Notes: generated by a model from the letters alone, not told the origin. Shown: positions 12,437 to 23,944, numbered from the stretch's first letter. The stretch is DNA of 64,000 nt from Tretioscincus oriximinensis (GCA_022410635.1 JAJVDF010000002.1:4846778-4910777); one strand, 5' to 3'. Program-made: numbers and translations.

Positions 12437-12599
12437 GCTTGCAGGGAGCCTATTGAAGGAATCATGGGCCTGATTTGTACTTATATGCTAATCCACTTCA
12501 GTAAAGGTTAGGATCAAACTAATATACTTATTCAAAAGTGTAATAAGACAGATAAATGCAAATCAGGCCCATGATTCCTTCCACTGGCTCCCTACAAGC
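12437..12599. mobile_element. 163-bp palindromic MITE-like element with about 48-bp arms
   Basis: The left arm is about 12437-12484 and the right arm about 12552-12599. The arms match base for base over 'ggaatcatgggcctgattt' and, with a handful of changes, from 'gcttg.agggagcc' outwards to 'ttat' inwards. The 67-base centre is unique apart from the family core 'taatccacttcagta'. A single-stranded copy would fold into a long hairpin. No frame is encoded. Confidence 0.7.
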
Positions 12600-14079
12600 A
12601 ATTTCCCCCGCTATCAACCTTGTTCTTATGCAAAAGGAGCTTCTCTGTTTCAAATGTTTTGGACTGTATTTGTAACTGCTTTCTGCAGACCCCTAGAGAT
12701 AAACTTTTGCAAACTGGCTCTACTTCCTGCATTTAGATGTGCCTCATAGGGGCTTATTATTTTCTAAGTTAGGAGAACTGTTTCTCAAACTTTTCCATTC
12801 TGAATTATTTTAATATGATTCTATATGCTTCCCGTTAACGAGCTGAAGGTAAATTATAAATATAGCATGTAGATATACTTTCGACCTGGGCGTGATTAAT
12901 CCTTAATACACATGCTACTCTGAGAAAGAGAAATGGTGACTTTCCTAGTGATATGCAGGAAGCTGACTTCTTATGACTCAACATGATGTCAGACTCATGA
13001 CAATATTAGAATCTGTAGATTATACTGCCATAAGACTAGTAATTACTCTGGAAGCCTGGTCACTAATTTTGTGCAAAATACCTTGACTATGCGTGACATA
13101 AAATCTTTGCTTTTAAAGCCCCCTGTGCTTCCTGAACCTGATCAAATGCCAGTCCAACCTACAATCTAACTTCCTAGCTGCCTATGGGAAATATGCAAGC
13201 AAGATTTCATAGCCCTTTACCATGGATGATTCTCAACAACCTGATAGCCTTAGACATGGTGTTACTTCTTCTAGAGGCAGTATGTAGAACCATTACTGCT
13301 AGTGGGTATGAATACCCTTATCTTTTGTAATTTGACCCTTGTGCTAGTGTGAAAAGTGTTTTATTAGATTGTTAGGGGAAAAAATGTTTCCTTTTGTTGT
13401 TTTGTTTAGAGGGAGCAAGAGATTCAGAGGGAAGTTTGGCCAGGAGCATCAAAAGTATAAAAGAAAATTGGAATATACTGAAATTGGTACATATTTTGTG
13501 GATAATGTTTCTTTGCTCTAATCCACCTATTATTTCCATGCTTTTCCCCCCTTAAACTTCCCTTTTTCCAACTTCCTGACTATGAACAGCTAGGGCAGTA
13601 GAAGTCTAGGAAGCCTAGTCTTTTCGGTTTTTATCATGTATCACTTTTTATGACTTCCAAGGTAGAATATTCTGTAATTCTGCATTCAGAAATGGAATGA
13701 GGAAACTGCATTGGAGAAAATTTTTTGTTGCATTTGCCTCACTAGGTTGTTATGTAGACTGAGATATGTTTTAGCTGGCATATAGGGAGACTTCCATATG
13801 TGGATAGTTTTGTTGAGACACTGTGAGAGTGAAAGGTGAAGGCATCTTACACTAACAGCACACTATCCAATAGTATTTGGGAGGGGGAATACTAGACTTC
13901 CTCTTGAATAGAGAAAACAAAATGGCTGACTGTCACGTACATGTCAAATCTCACATGTCAAGAGGTGACAGAATGATAAAACTTGAAATATACTGTAAAG
14001 GAATGAAAGTGGTGCATTCAAATTGGAAAACTGATTAATCAATTATTTGCAAATTTGGGAATAAACAAATGCTGTGAAT
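12600..14079. other. unannotated sequence, no gene seen
   Basis: AT-rich and apparently single-copy. No frame above about 60 codons and no repeat recognised. Confidence 0.5.
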
Positions 14080-14396
14080 AGAAGAAGAAGAAGAAGAAGA
14101 ATTGGGTTCTTATATCCCACTTTTTCTCACCTTTCAAAGGGACACAAAGCGGCTTACAAGGGTATTTTGCCCGAAGGCGAACATTCTATCTTCCCCACCA
14201 GACTCTGGTGGTTCCCATGTATCTACTTGCAGTCAGTTGCAATTTCTTGCAGTTCCTGCTTTCGAATAGCTGGTTTGGCTAGAGCTACAGGCTAGTGGAA
14301 GGTGCTCACCCCTTCCCACATCTGACACAGGGCTTTGAAACCCCATCTCCCAAATGAGGGATGAATTCCTAAGCAACTGAGCTATCCGTGCCTTCT
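14080..14396 (-). mobile_element. tRNA-derived SINE, near full length
   Basis: On the minus strand the head 'cacggatagctcagttgct' (about 14371-14390) looks like a tRNA A box, and 'gggtttcaaagccctg' (about 14329-14345) like a degenerate B box. A body follows with 'agctattcgaaagcagg', then a tail 'gtaagccgctttgtgtccc' and 'gtgggatataagaacccaa', closing with (CTT)n, seen on the plus strand as (GAA)n at 14081-14101. The tail resembles the reptile L2-type 3' end, which suggests mobilisation by an L2-like LINE; that link is inferred. Confidence 0.75.
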
Positions 14397-14508
14397 GAGC
14401 TATCCGTTGAAGAGACAGTTGAAGAGACTAAGTAGTGTTGATTGATGTGGGACAAAATGGTATTTTTGTCCTTTCATATTTTACAGCAAGGATGAAAGCA
14501 AGAAAGCA

Positions 14509-14577
14509 ATGCTCTGTGTGTACATGTGTGTGTGTATGTGTATGTGTATACTCACGTATGCAAATGCATGCATATGA
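14509..14577. repeat. degenerate TG-rich microsatellite
   Basis: Interrupted TGTG/TATG runs followed by 'atgcaaatgcatgcatatg'. Confidence 0.6.
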
Positions 14578-14649
14578 ATTGGGTGAGTTGGCAATAATTT
14601 AAGGCCAGAGGTTTGACAATAACCTCAGAAGTTTGGTGCTTGAAGGCAC

Positions 14650-14945
14650 AAATGGCACAGTGGCTAGAGAGTCGGTCTTTCAAGTGAGAGATCCAGTGTC
14701 GGACGCAACTATTAAAAAAATAGACGATTTCTAATGTAAAATTGCAGTCTACGTGTCAGTTAGTTAAATGAGTACCATCATAAACCTGGTGGGGTAGATA
14801 GAATAGATGTAAGCCTTCCGGTGAAAATTAACTCTGTAAGCCTCTGAGTCCCTTCGGATGAGAAGGGTGGGATATAAAAACCAGATTCTCCTTCTCCCTT
14901 CTCCCTCCTCCCTCCTCTCCCCTCTCCCTCCTCCCTTCTCCATTT
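14650..14945 (+). mobile_element. tRNA-derived SINE with polypyrimidine tail
   Basis: Head 'ggcacagtggctagagagtc' (A-box-like), a poorly preserved B-box region near 14690, and the tail 'gtgggatataaaaaccaga' near 14868 followed by an expanded CCTTCTCC-type tract to about 14945. It is the same broad family as 14080-14396 but in opposite orientation, only 250 bases away. The body is diverged. Confidence 0.65.
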
Positions 14946-15330
14946 TTTCTTTTTTCTTTTTTATTCTATAACAGCTTCAGATTATAATCATGGACTTGAT
15001 TTTTGATAAATCATTTTAGCTGGCATTAGGACATATTATTTTCCTCTTTTTTTGTTCGATCCTGCTGCTGCTGGATTGTTAATCTATGGCTATGGAAACA
15101 AGTACTGTTGCTGCATTCAGAATAGGTCTCAGAAATGCACTGACCATTATTCTGGAATACATGTTGGGAAAGGGGCCTGTCACCTACAAGTTAGTGCAGA
15201 TTATGGAAGACCATGAATTACAGATGATTGGCTCCCACCCTGAGTTACATACTGGAATAATATTCAATGTGGATATGGCCAGAGCTTCATCATTCTATTT
15301 TTAAGCCAATCAATTTTGTGGCAGTTGAAC

Positions 15331-15482
15331 AAGTATGTATGTATGTATGTATGTATGTATGTATGTATGTATGTATGTATGTATGTATGTATGTATGTAT
15401 GTATGTATGTATGTAGGTAGGTAGGTAGGTAGGTATGTAGGTAAGTAGGTAAGTAGGTAGGTAGGTAGGTAGGTAGGTAGGT
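15331..15482. repeat. composite (GTAT)n-(GTAG)n microsatellite
   Basis: About 80 bases of uninterrupted GTAT repeats switch to about 68 bases of GTAG with a few GTAA/GTAT variants. The antisense frames of 90-96 codons here (YIHT and YLPT repeats) are translations of the microsatellite and are not genes. Confidence 0.95.
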
Positions 15483-15700
15483 GTATGAATGCCTGATACA
15501 CCTCAGAGTCATACATAAGGCATTCAGTCCCACTGACTGAAGCATACAGTCCAACCTTCACCAGTAGCCATAATTTTCTCACTTTATGCAGCTTCCCTGA
15601 TATTTAGAAGTAGTAATGATTAAATGTATTTTTGTTGGAATAAAGTGTAACAGGAAAATCAGGGAAGGGGATTAGCCCATCCTTAGAGAAATATCCTTTC

Positions 15701-16180
15701 TCATGCTTTCTTATCTTCTTTAACAAGGAAGGAGAAAGAGTGAGGTCTATGTGGAAGATAAAAGGTTGAATGAATTAAAAGAAGGCAAAATGAAGGATTT
15801 GGAAAATTCATGCATTCTTTACATTTATGAAACATAGCCTTTCTTCCCTCTTTAAGACAGGTGAAAGCAAAATTTGCAAAAATCATTTTGCTAATTTCTT
15901 TATTATTTCTCAATAATTCCACAAGAAGTCTTGAATCTACTTTCAAGGGTAGGCTGGGCAGGAGACCAAGTGGACCCCTGATGACATTTGTCTGCCCACC
16001 AGCCCAGGGATTTTCTCCTTTTTGAAGACTGTGGTTGGGCCTGTCCCTGTTCACAAGAGCTCTGGTACCTGAATTAGAATTCTTGTATGAACTGGGTGGA
16101 GACTTTGTGTAGTGGAAGTTATCACGTGCACTGTCTTCCCTTCTTGTTACCTCCCTCACACTGCACTGACATCCAAACAA
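15701..16180 (-). CDS. unidentified 159-codon open frame, probably transposon-derived or spurious
   Basis: The longest open frame in the window. The first 80 residues are basic and polar. Around residues 70-100 there is a 'LPSLPLKVDSRLLVELL' stretch that could form a helix after a proline-rich linker. There is no signal peptide and no membrane segment; the C-terminal third is rich in F, H and S. The layout of a basic, proline-containing region followed by 'VD.RLL.ELL' vaguely recalls the gag-to-RT linker of tyrosine-recombinase (DIRS-type) retrotransposons, but I see no zinc knuckle, RT or recombinase motif. It has no neighbouring gene. Chance is a real possibility in 64 kb of sequence. Confidence 0.2.
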   Translation of the reverse strand: MFGCQCSVREVTRREDSARDNFHYTKSPPSSYKNSNSGTRALVNRDRPNHSLQKGENPWAGGQTNVIRGPLGLLPSLPLKVDSRLLVELLRNNKEISKMIFANFAFTCLKEGRKAMFHKCKECMNFPNPSFCLLLIHSTFYLPHRPHSFSFLVKEDKKA

Positions 16181-17896
16181 TAGACATATGGGTCGGTCCC
16201 ACTTGGTCTCCCAGCAATCAATGGTTTTAGGCCCAGTCTGCCACTGTCTACAATTAAACTTTTAAATAGTTCATAACCCCTCCTCACTGTGGCAACATTT
16301 CTGCAGGAAGTGCTAATGCTGTATTCTAACCATCTTTGTTGTTAATGTAATGTGAAATATTTTCATCCAATCATAGTGAGGGGAAGGCAGTCAGGCATAT
16401 AGAACATAGAAAGGCTAGAGAAAGCAGTGTTCACATTTTCTGCTCCAGGGTTTGAAGCAGTTATGCCTCTACCTGGGGAAACATGAAAAGTAGGGAACAG
16501 TCCTTGTAACCATTGGATATGAATGATTCCTAGTAACCATTCCCTGAAGGAAAATGCGTAGACGAAGGGGGAGGAGTGTATGTGTGGTGTTCATGCAACC
16601 CTAATCACACCAACCTTTTATATTTGCAAAATCTGACTTCTTTCGATAAAACAAATAGGTCTTAAAATCAATGCATTACATGCAGATTTTTCTTCATCTT
16701 CATCAGCTGCTTTGATGTGAGGGGAATCAAAGCTGATTACAACTTGTTAGCTTTGCTGATGCTTCATATACATATGCATGCACCACACACACACGCACTA
16801 TCTTTCTTTCTGTCTCATACACACACAAACACACACACACACTTCCCTCCCACTGATTTCCAACTAAAACAGAACTTAGTTGCCTGCTGATCCTGCTGGC
16901 NTTTTAAAATGAAAAACTTATTCTTCTTAAACTACTGGAAAATTATGTTTAAAAATCAGCATAATTTCATTGCTTTTTATTTCATTCTTTTAAAGAAACT
17001 GCCAGGTTGCTTTCTGGAGCAGCCCAATGTAATTTAATGCGGACATTTAGTTATAGTTATGAATATACTGAGTGAAAAATATATTAATGATCCACAAGAT
17101 ATTAGTCATTCTGTAGTAAAATTGGCTGTGTGCATACAATGGGGAAAAACCTCCTGTTTCTATAGGTGTCCCTCTATCTTTATAGCAGATAATTGTAGAA
17201 GATTGAGATTTGGCAGGTTTTGTAAGGAACGAATGTGCTCAAGCAATGTACCAGCTGTAGTTCAGCTGCTTAAATTGCAGAGGGGTGTAGAAATTAATTC
17301 AAAGTGATGATATCACACAGCCTATTAGTTTTAATTAGGGTGGGAGGGAATCAAGTCCTTGTGTTTGAGGTCTGAGGGGAGAAAGAGACAACCATTTTCT
17401 AAATTTCTAGACCACACAAACACATTGAAACGGTTCCAATGTAATTTCCTAGGGGTGTAGAAGGTGCCCAGGTAGGGTGGATTGAGGTGAAGAAATAAGG
17501 TGAGGTTCATAAGAGGTAATGTTTATTCTGGTTGCTTCGCAAGTTTCATTTTGGAATATTAACATGCAGATTTTTCAAGGGCAAATCTCTGGCGGACTTA
17601 CCGCCAGCATTACTGGTTTCTCTCATCAACTTCAAAGAAAGTTGGGGTAGTTCCAGTTTTTTTTCTGAAGCCCAATCACAGGGGGATTTTTCTCTGGGTG
17701 TGAGTTCAAAATTCATCAATGACTGGAAGTACCAGGCATTATGCAATCCAAGATTATTTCTTGAATAAGAGGACAATAATAGTTTCTTCTTTTCCATGTT
17801 TCTTTTCCTTCCTTTTTCCCCAAACAGGAAATGATGCATACATTTGGCTGCCCTGGTAGTTTAACTTCCTGTTGTTAGAGGGATGCTAGATGGAGA
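16181..17896. other. unannotated sequence; possible conserved non-coding part
   Basis: Contains an interrupted CA repeat at 16780-16842 and a single undetermined base at 16901. The stretch 16990-17340 is repeat-free with homeobox-site-like words ('taatttaatg', 'tattagttttaattaggg') and could be a conserved non-coding element; conservation cannot be judged from one sequence. No exon seen. Confidence 0.4.
16780..16842. repeat. interrupted (CA)n microsatellite
   Basis: ACACAC runs separated by a short 'tctttctttctgtctcat' tract. Confidence 0.8.
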
Positions 17897-18319
17897 TTAG
17901 GGATGTGTACACATGACAACTTAAAAAACGCTGCAAAGCTATAATCCAGAATTTAGCAATCGCGTGTCCGTGCACACCAAAATGTGTATATTCTGTTAAC
18001 AGTGTCCCAGCTCCGTAACATCGCTCGTTGATCTCGTTGCAGTGCAGTCCGGGAATTTTTTTTTCTTACTCACAATTGCCAATAGAAACAACTGCCATGT
18101 TCACACTTTTTTAAACATCTCGCCTCTGATTTGTGCACAAGAATGCAGTCGCAAGAGTATGGCGGTTATCCAGAACGATGTCTGAATATCTAATAGTTTA
18201 TTCCGTGATAAACTGTGTTTATTGTGGGTTGACTATTGGAAAGTGCTTAGCACGTGTGCCTGAAACTTCCTGATTGCGCTCCAAATGAGGTATAAAATAG
18301 TTGTGTGCACNCAGCCTAG
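17897..18319 (-). mobile_element. MITE of the TTA/GGCTGC family (minus copy)
   Basis: On the minus strand this follows the copy at 62362-62773 through its whole length. Shared words on the plus strand are 'gcaatcgcgtgtccgtgcac' near 17958, 'ccaatagaaacaactg' near 18079, 'gtttattgtgggttgact' near 18217 and the right end 'gtgtgcac.cagcc' at 18303-18316. The left flank is TTA (17897-17899); the right flank is TAG, so the duplication is imperfect. No transposase. One undetermined base lies inside the terminal repeat at 18311. Confidence 0.75.
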
Positions 18320-18592
18320 TTCTGTTCAATGGGGAATTTGTGGGCAGTCTATTTTACAGAGAACAGTGAGATTAATGCTACTGTGAGGAATGTCTGTCTA
18401 TATGGGTCAACAAGATTCATGGATCAGTTCCTAGAGCACAAACAAGTAATTGATTCCGATGAAAAGTTGATCACATAGTCAATACACTTATCTCCAGGGC
18501 CGTATTTAGGCAAAATATAGATACCAGGGGTACTAAGAAGGTAATATTTTTTATTGCTTTTATTATTATAAAACCCAAAGTAGCTGAGGGAA

Positions 18593-18676
18593 GATTATTA
18601 TTATTATTAATAATAATAATAAATAATAATAATAATAATAATAAATAATTAATAATAAAAATAAAAAAAAATAATG
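18593..18676. repeat. (TTA)n/(TAA)n simple repeat
   Basis: TTATTA repeats turn into AATAAT repeats around 18609, giving a self-complementary junction, and end in an A-rich run. Confidence 0.9.
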
Positions 18677-19645
18677 TTTTGTGGTTGCTCAGCTCCAAAT
18701 GCACCCATAAATCATTCTTTGAGCTCAGTAACAAGATGAGATACATAGAAATGAAATCGCAGCCCTAAAGTGGAAATTTGATGCTACTGTGCCATTCCTA
18801 TTTGTTATTTTACAAGGCAATGTAAAGAGGCCCTTAGCTTTACCTCCCTGTAGGGATTATTAAAGAGACTTTTGTTAATGGGGAAATTGTGCAGATCCAT
18901 TCTTAGTATTTTTTTGTGTATCACTTTTGGTACATTGTACCTTTAGACAAGCTTTTATGTTTTAGGTTCTTTAAAACTCTGAAGTATGTACAAAGGTAAC
19001 ATCAGAATTGTGAATATGCCTGGTCCAAAGATGTTTTAGATTTTGGAATACTAATATGTTTGGATTCTTTATTCACTGTTAATCTGTGTTAAACTTTGAA
19101 TTGCACATTAGATTCATACATAATTTTGAATGTGCTTCTTTGTCCTTGTCTTTTCCTGCCTTCATGGCCATTAAAATAGATTGCCTCTGGCATAGTCTGT
19201 ATGGTTACATTCATGATATTATGACATTGGGTCAACACGATAGCATTACCTAGAGTTGCCATCTGAACAAGTGCAAAATAAGGAATACATTCATCATTGA
19301 TGATTGTTTTAGTCCTTGCAATATTTTTTGTGGGCAAAGATATGCAAACTCTGATTTGAATCTGTAAATTTCATTTCCATAATGTTTGCATTGAACGGAA
19401 CATGCCATTGTCCACACTTTCTGTGTTCGATTGAACTGAATCAACCTCAGTGGTTATGACTGTTCAAACAATTTCCATTTCCATTTTAAAAAATGCAATA
19501 AAAAACCACTGGATGTTTTTGACTGTGAACTGTTTCAATGTTAATACCTGGTCATTCAATGGTACTGTTTGTAGAGAACAGACTGGTGACAGTATGCAGG
19601 AGAGACAGACTTATCTAGATATTTACTGGTTAGATTCTGTACTCC
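18677..19645. other. unannotated sequence, no gene seen
   Basis: AT-rich with chance frames of 64-82 codons on both strands. No repeat or exon recognised. Confidence 0.4.
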
Positions 19646-19649
19646 TCCA

Positions 19650-19795
19650 CAAAAAGCCAGCTAGGTGACCTTGGACTAGTCACGGTTCTCTCAGGCCCAC
19701 TTATTTACAAGGTGTCTGTTATAAGGTTAAGTAAGCTGTTTTGATTCTCTTCAGGTGCAGAAACGTGTGGTATGAAAACCAGCCCCTCTCCTTCA
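19650..19795 (+). mobile_element. SINE 3' portion (second tRNA-SINE type)
   Basis: 'agccagctaggtgaccttgg' near 19656, 'cacggttctctcaggccca' near 19681, 'caaggtgtctgttataagg' near 19708 and 'gtggtatgaaaaccag' near 19768. On the opposite strand 30150-30365 carries the same order ('acagacacccagtgaagtag', 'ggtcacccagctgc'), so both belong to one family. The tRNA head is missing here. Confidence 0.65.
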
Positions 19796-19799
19796 CTGG

Positions 19800-21820
19800 G
19801 TTGAGACTAGAGGAGATAAACTACTCCAGTGACTTATCCTCTCTTTTGGTGCTCAAAATTATTGCTTGCTACTGGTGAAAGTAAAGGATCAATGGATGCC
19901 AATTTAGATTTCTGCACCTATCAGAAACTGCCTCAATCACACTTCCATCCTGATTTTTAAATTAAATGTGACATTTCACCAAACAATATGAATCACGAAC
20001 TTCACACAAGTATAATCAGTGACAGTGAAGGTAAACACTGTAGACTCACATTTTTGGCAGTGGTTTCATTTCCTAAAAAAATGTTAAATAGAGACCACAT
20101 TAATTGAACAATGCACTGTTATGGCTAATTCACTATTCTGCAATTTACTGCTATAGAGCTGTGGCTAATGATGCCTTGGGAAGAGCTGAATAGGTAAGTA
20201 CAGCTGTTGGCTAGGTTGGCTTAGGTCAAGAGGCAAGAAAATGCCCATTCATTCTTTTGCTTGTGTTCAGGACAAGGACAGTCAGAATTAGAGAAAAGAG
20301 CAGGCAGGAGGCAGTTAGAGTAAGGAAATATGGAACAAAAATTACAAAGTTGCTCCTGCTAAGTGCTCCTGTTTCCTCCAGAATGGGATGACGAATGTAG
20401 ACTCCTTGAATCAAAATTTCCACCTGAAGTTTATGCTAATGGTTCCATCAGTGAAGACAAGTAGAAATGATGCAAGCAATCTCTGGGGATATCAATTAAG
20501 TTATCCCTAAGTCTGGCAATTTTGACAGGTATCCTGAAAAATGAAAAGTGTGGAAATAGCCTAAGATATACACAAGAAATGAAAAAGAACTCTAAAAGAA
20601 CAGAGTGGGTTAGAAAAGAAGCTAGGTCATGTGCACACATGGTTTTTCTACCTCTTTTGAAGTGCAATCATGATTTCTCTTATCATACCTGCTAACTGAC
20701 TTTTGGTACACAAATCGGAATAAATATCATTTTCCTTGGATTATTCTTTGGCTTATTGATTCAGACATCACTCCTAAAACCCACATATTTTGTGAAATCA
20801 CCCTGCCTGCAGCCACGGAGGTGAGAAGCTATCCATGTATATACCTTTGTAATGGGATTACCTTGAGAGNAAGTTACGTAATACATTGCAACTGAGCATG
20901 CTTAGTATTTCTGGGCATGCCCAGTATTCCTCAGCACTTACTTTTTGGGTTGTCCTCCCATCTATTCCACAGGCTTTCTAATGCTTTGTTAGTGAAAGGA
21001 TAAAAGAGATATACCTGGACTTGCAATTGAACTATTCCAGATATTAAAACCATTGCGTTTTTTTTGCACAGGCCTTTGTTATGTAAGCGCAATGATTTTC
21101 TTGAGCATGTGTACTCTTAAGCAGGTTGTACCGACAGTACCACACAATATCATGGCAATTCTCTATTCATACCATGAGTACATATGAATCGAGGAAAGAA
21201 CAGCCTTGTGCAGACAGTTGTCACGGCATTGTGATATCACCGTGCTGATGCTTTGATGGCAGAGTCACAAAAAACTATGGACCTTGCCTGTCTGCCAGAG
21301 CTAGATTTATTTCTTCTTCTATCTAGAAATCCTTTTACAGAATATAGCCTTATCTTCTTTACTTTGAGAAAAAGTCCAGTTCTGACATATTTCTTCAAAA
21401 TGTTGTGTCGCTTCCTTCCAAGGCAAACTGTTCTGTGCTCCATTGGCAGGTTCTGGAGCACATATTTCAAGAGGGTAACAGGAGTAGACAGATGGCTACC
21501 TTCACACTCGTTAGGTGTCACTGACTAGGGTTTGGCACCTGCTAAACTATGGACATACACTGCCAGTTTCTCCTTATCTCAGATGTCTAGCAAGCTTTAA
21601 AAACTATTCTGCTGAATATGTTTAGAAATCTCTCTGCAAGCAGGAATCCTGGCAAGGCTGGCTAAAGCTCTGAAGCATGTGCAGTTGAATACGTTCTGTG
21701 AATACTTTACATTTTGTGAATTTATTGTAAAATATTTTTATATCAGTTCCCATCATGATATAGTCCCAAAGTGATTTGCAATAACGTTCTCGTTATGATA
21801 AAAATAGTAAAAAACAAACA
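19800..21820. other. unannotated sequence, no gene seen
   Basis: An undetermined base is at 20870. The overlapping sense and antisense frames at 21237-21528 (91 and 94 codons) have no recognised domain. No repeat confidently assigned. Confidence 0.45.
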
Positions 21821-21827
21821 GAAGCAC

Positions 21828-21866
<39 letters not shown>

Positions 21867-21869
21867 TAA
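21740..21869 (-). mobile_element. possible L2-type tail joined to (AAT)n
   Basis: 'tatagtcccaaagtgatttg' followed by an A-rich stretch resembles the reverse complement of an L2-type 3' end. The (AAT)n at 21828-21869 is certain; the L2 link is weak. Confidence 0.4.
21828..21869. repeat. (AAT)n microsatellite
   Basis: About 14 uninterrupted AAT units. The antisense isoleucine-rich frame here is an artefact. Confidence 0.95.
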
Positions 21870-22244
21870 TAGAAGCACTATTAGAAACAGCATATTCAAA
21901 AAGAAAATGCTAATACTGAAAACAAAACTAAAAGGATAGCTGAATTTATGTGCATGGTACAAGAAGACCATTCCCAATTAGTCAATAATCGGACCTTTGG
22001 GGCATTCCACACTCTGGATGCTAGAACATCCTTGTTCCTGCCTTAACAGTGGCAGAAGTGTGAATGGCTCATGTTTGGGAGTCCAGAATTTAATTATGGT
22101 TTCCCAGTAGAGATTATTATGTCCTAGTTTCTAGTAGTTCTCCTGCCATTCTGGGAGGTGTAACCTAGCTATAATCTGGTACTTTTTATTCTTATGTTCA
22201 TTTCATTCTTATTTTGTTTTGCCTTCATTTTTCTGGTTCAAAAT

Positions 22245-22378
22245 GCACTAGTTCTTACTCTGTTCCAGAAAGGAATCAAGAGGCCTGTTGTTAATGTGCC
22301 ATTTCTGCACTAGCACGGAATGATAAATGGATAAAAGGTCTTCTAGATCTCTTTCTGGAACAGAATAAGGGATTGGTA
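22245..22378. repeat. palindromic repeat with about 35-40-bp arms
   Basis: Left arm about 22245-22285 containing 'ctctgttccagaaagga'; right arm about 22336-22376 containing 'tctttctggaacagaat'. The arms stay complementary outside this core at about 75%. A short TIR transposon remnant is the likeliest reading. No coding frame. Confidence 0.5.
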
Positions 22379-22379
22379 T

Positions 22380-23944
22380 GTTTGGAACTTCTGTTTTCTC
22401 AGACTGATTTTATTGTATACTACCCTAAGTTTTACAGTAATAACGATGGTATAGAAATCCAGTAAAACAAGAAAGCAAACACTGAGCATTTGACAATGGA
22501 TTAACAAAGACTTAGAAAAGAAACAGACCCGAATGGAAGATTGGGCTGCTGCTGCTTCATTTGCATGGGAAGGAGAATCAGAAATTGCACCTTGTGAAAG
22601 TGATGGCAGAAGAAGAGAAAATAACAGTGAATTCCTCCCTTACTTCCAGGATCCTTCCTTCCTTGAAAAAGTAGTTAATTAAACATTTAGCTTTAGGACA
22701 GATTATTAATTGCCCTGTGGAGTTTCTCGGAAATGTTCAGTGGTCAGTAATAACAGTTCTCTTTGACATTAGCATTAAATACCTTCAGATCTGAAGATTT
22801 GGAAGAAGTACAATTGCAATCTTTGCCCTGCCTCCATTTTAACATTCCTTGAGTTCAGGAAAATGACAAAATATAGCTTAGGTTTGGAAGAAGAAAAAGA
22901 CAATGTTTATAGGATGAGTGCTACGTTTGTCCTTCCAAAGAGGGTGGGTGGGCTGGAAGGAGGGAGGGAGGCATGGTATGAGTCTTTTAAAATGTTTCAC
23001 GAATGTATCTGTCTGTGTTGCTGTTTAACCTTTTGTTATCTACCCTTGGATTTATGGTGAAGAGCTGGAAACAAATGAATAAACAAATGAATAAAAAGAA
23101 AATGTCACCATTTACCATTTTCCTATACATTTCTGAAATAGATCATTGATGAGTTACCATTAATGTTTTTATAGTTTTTGGGAAGAATAGAAGAACAGGT
23201 TATGATGAAATCTGCATGTTTTAAAATAATTTCCTCTGACATTTTAGTTATAGCAATGTAATCCTGTTATATCAAGGATTGCAGGCTTTTCTACTAGCCA
23301 TAGTTGCTTTGCCTTTAAGGATAACTTCATGTGAAGATGTGAGCAGGTGATGTTTTCTAGCGTGCTGTGAAAGTGTCAAATTGTGATTTTTGTATTTGAA
23401 TATCTTATCAGCATAGAGGAAGGCCAAGTGATCTCCTTTCCTCTGAGGAAATGCACGACAGAATCTTTCAGTTTGCTTTGATGTAGGAAGCCTGAAATCT
23501 ACATAGTCTCATCTTGCAACCATTCAAACAAAGGGATCATTCAAACATGTAGAAAATGTTGAAACTTTTCAACCACTGTGGCTGGTAATATAAGTTTATA
23601 GTGATGTGCAAAGGATTTTCCATTTGACTTGGAAAATTCATATGAACAGTTCTTATTTGTGTATATTCCCATTTTTCTGAAAATGCAGTGATCTGTATGG
23701 CCGAAAATCTATTAAATAAATTCAAACCGAACCACTCTGCTCTTTACAAACACAAAATATCCAAACAGTTTTTTCCGTAGTTTTGCCCTTGAAAAGTTTT
23801 TTTCCTGTGATGTATTTTTTTTAAAAAAAATGCATTCAAAGATAAAGATGAACACCTGATTTTTCATCTAAATGTTTTGATGATAAACTAAATACATGAA
23901 TTCTATTTGTACACATAGTTGAGTACAAATAGTTTCTAGTGTTC
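22380..23944. other. unannotated sequence, no gene seen
   Basis: A GGAAGGAGGG purine run lies near 22955. 'aacaaatgaataaacaaatg' near 23070-23090 may be the tail of an L2-type fragment, but too little is left to assign. No exon recognised. Confidence 0.4.

Noticed and set aside
15264..15582. Antisense frames of 90-96 codons with YIHT/YLPT repeats
   Set aside because: They are direct translations of the GTAT/GTAG microsatellite.
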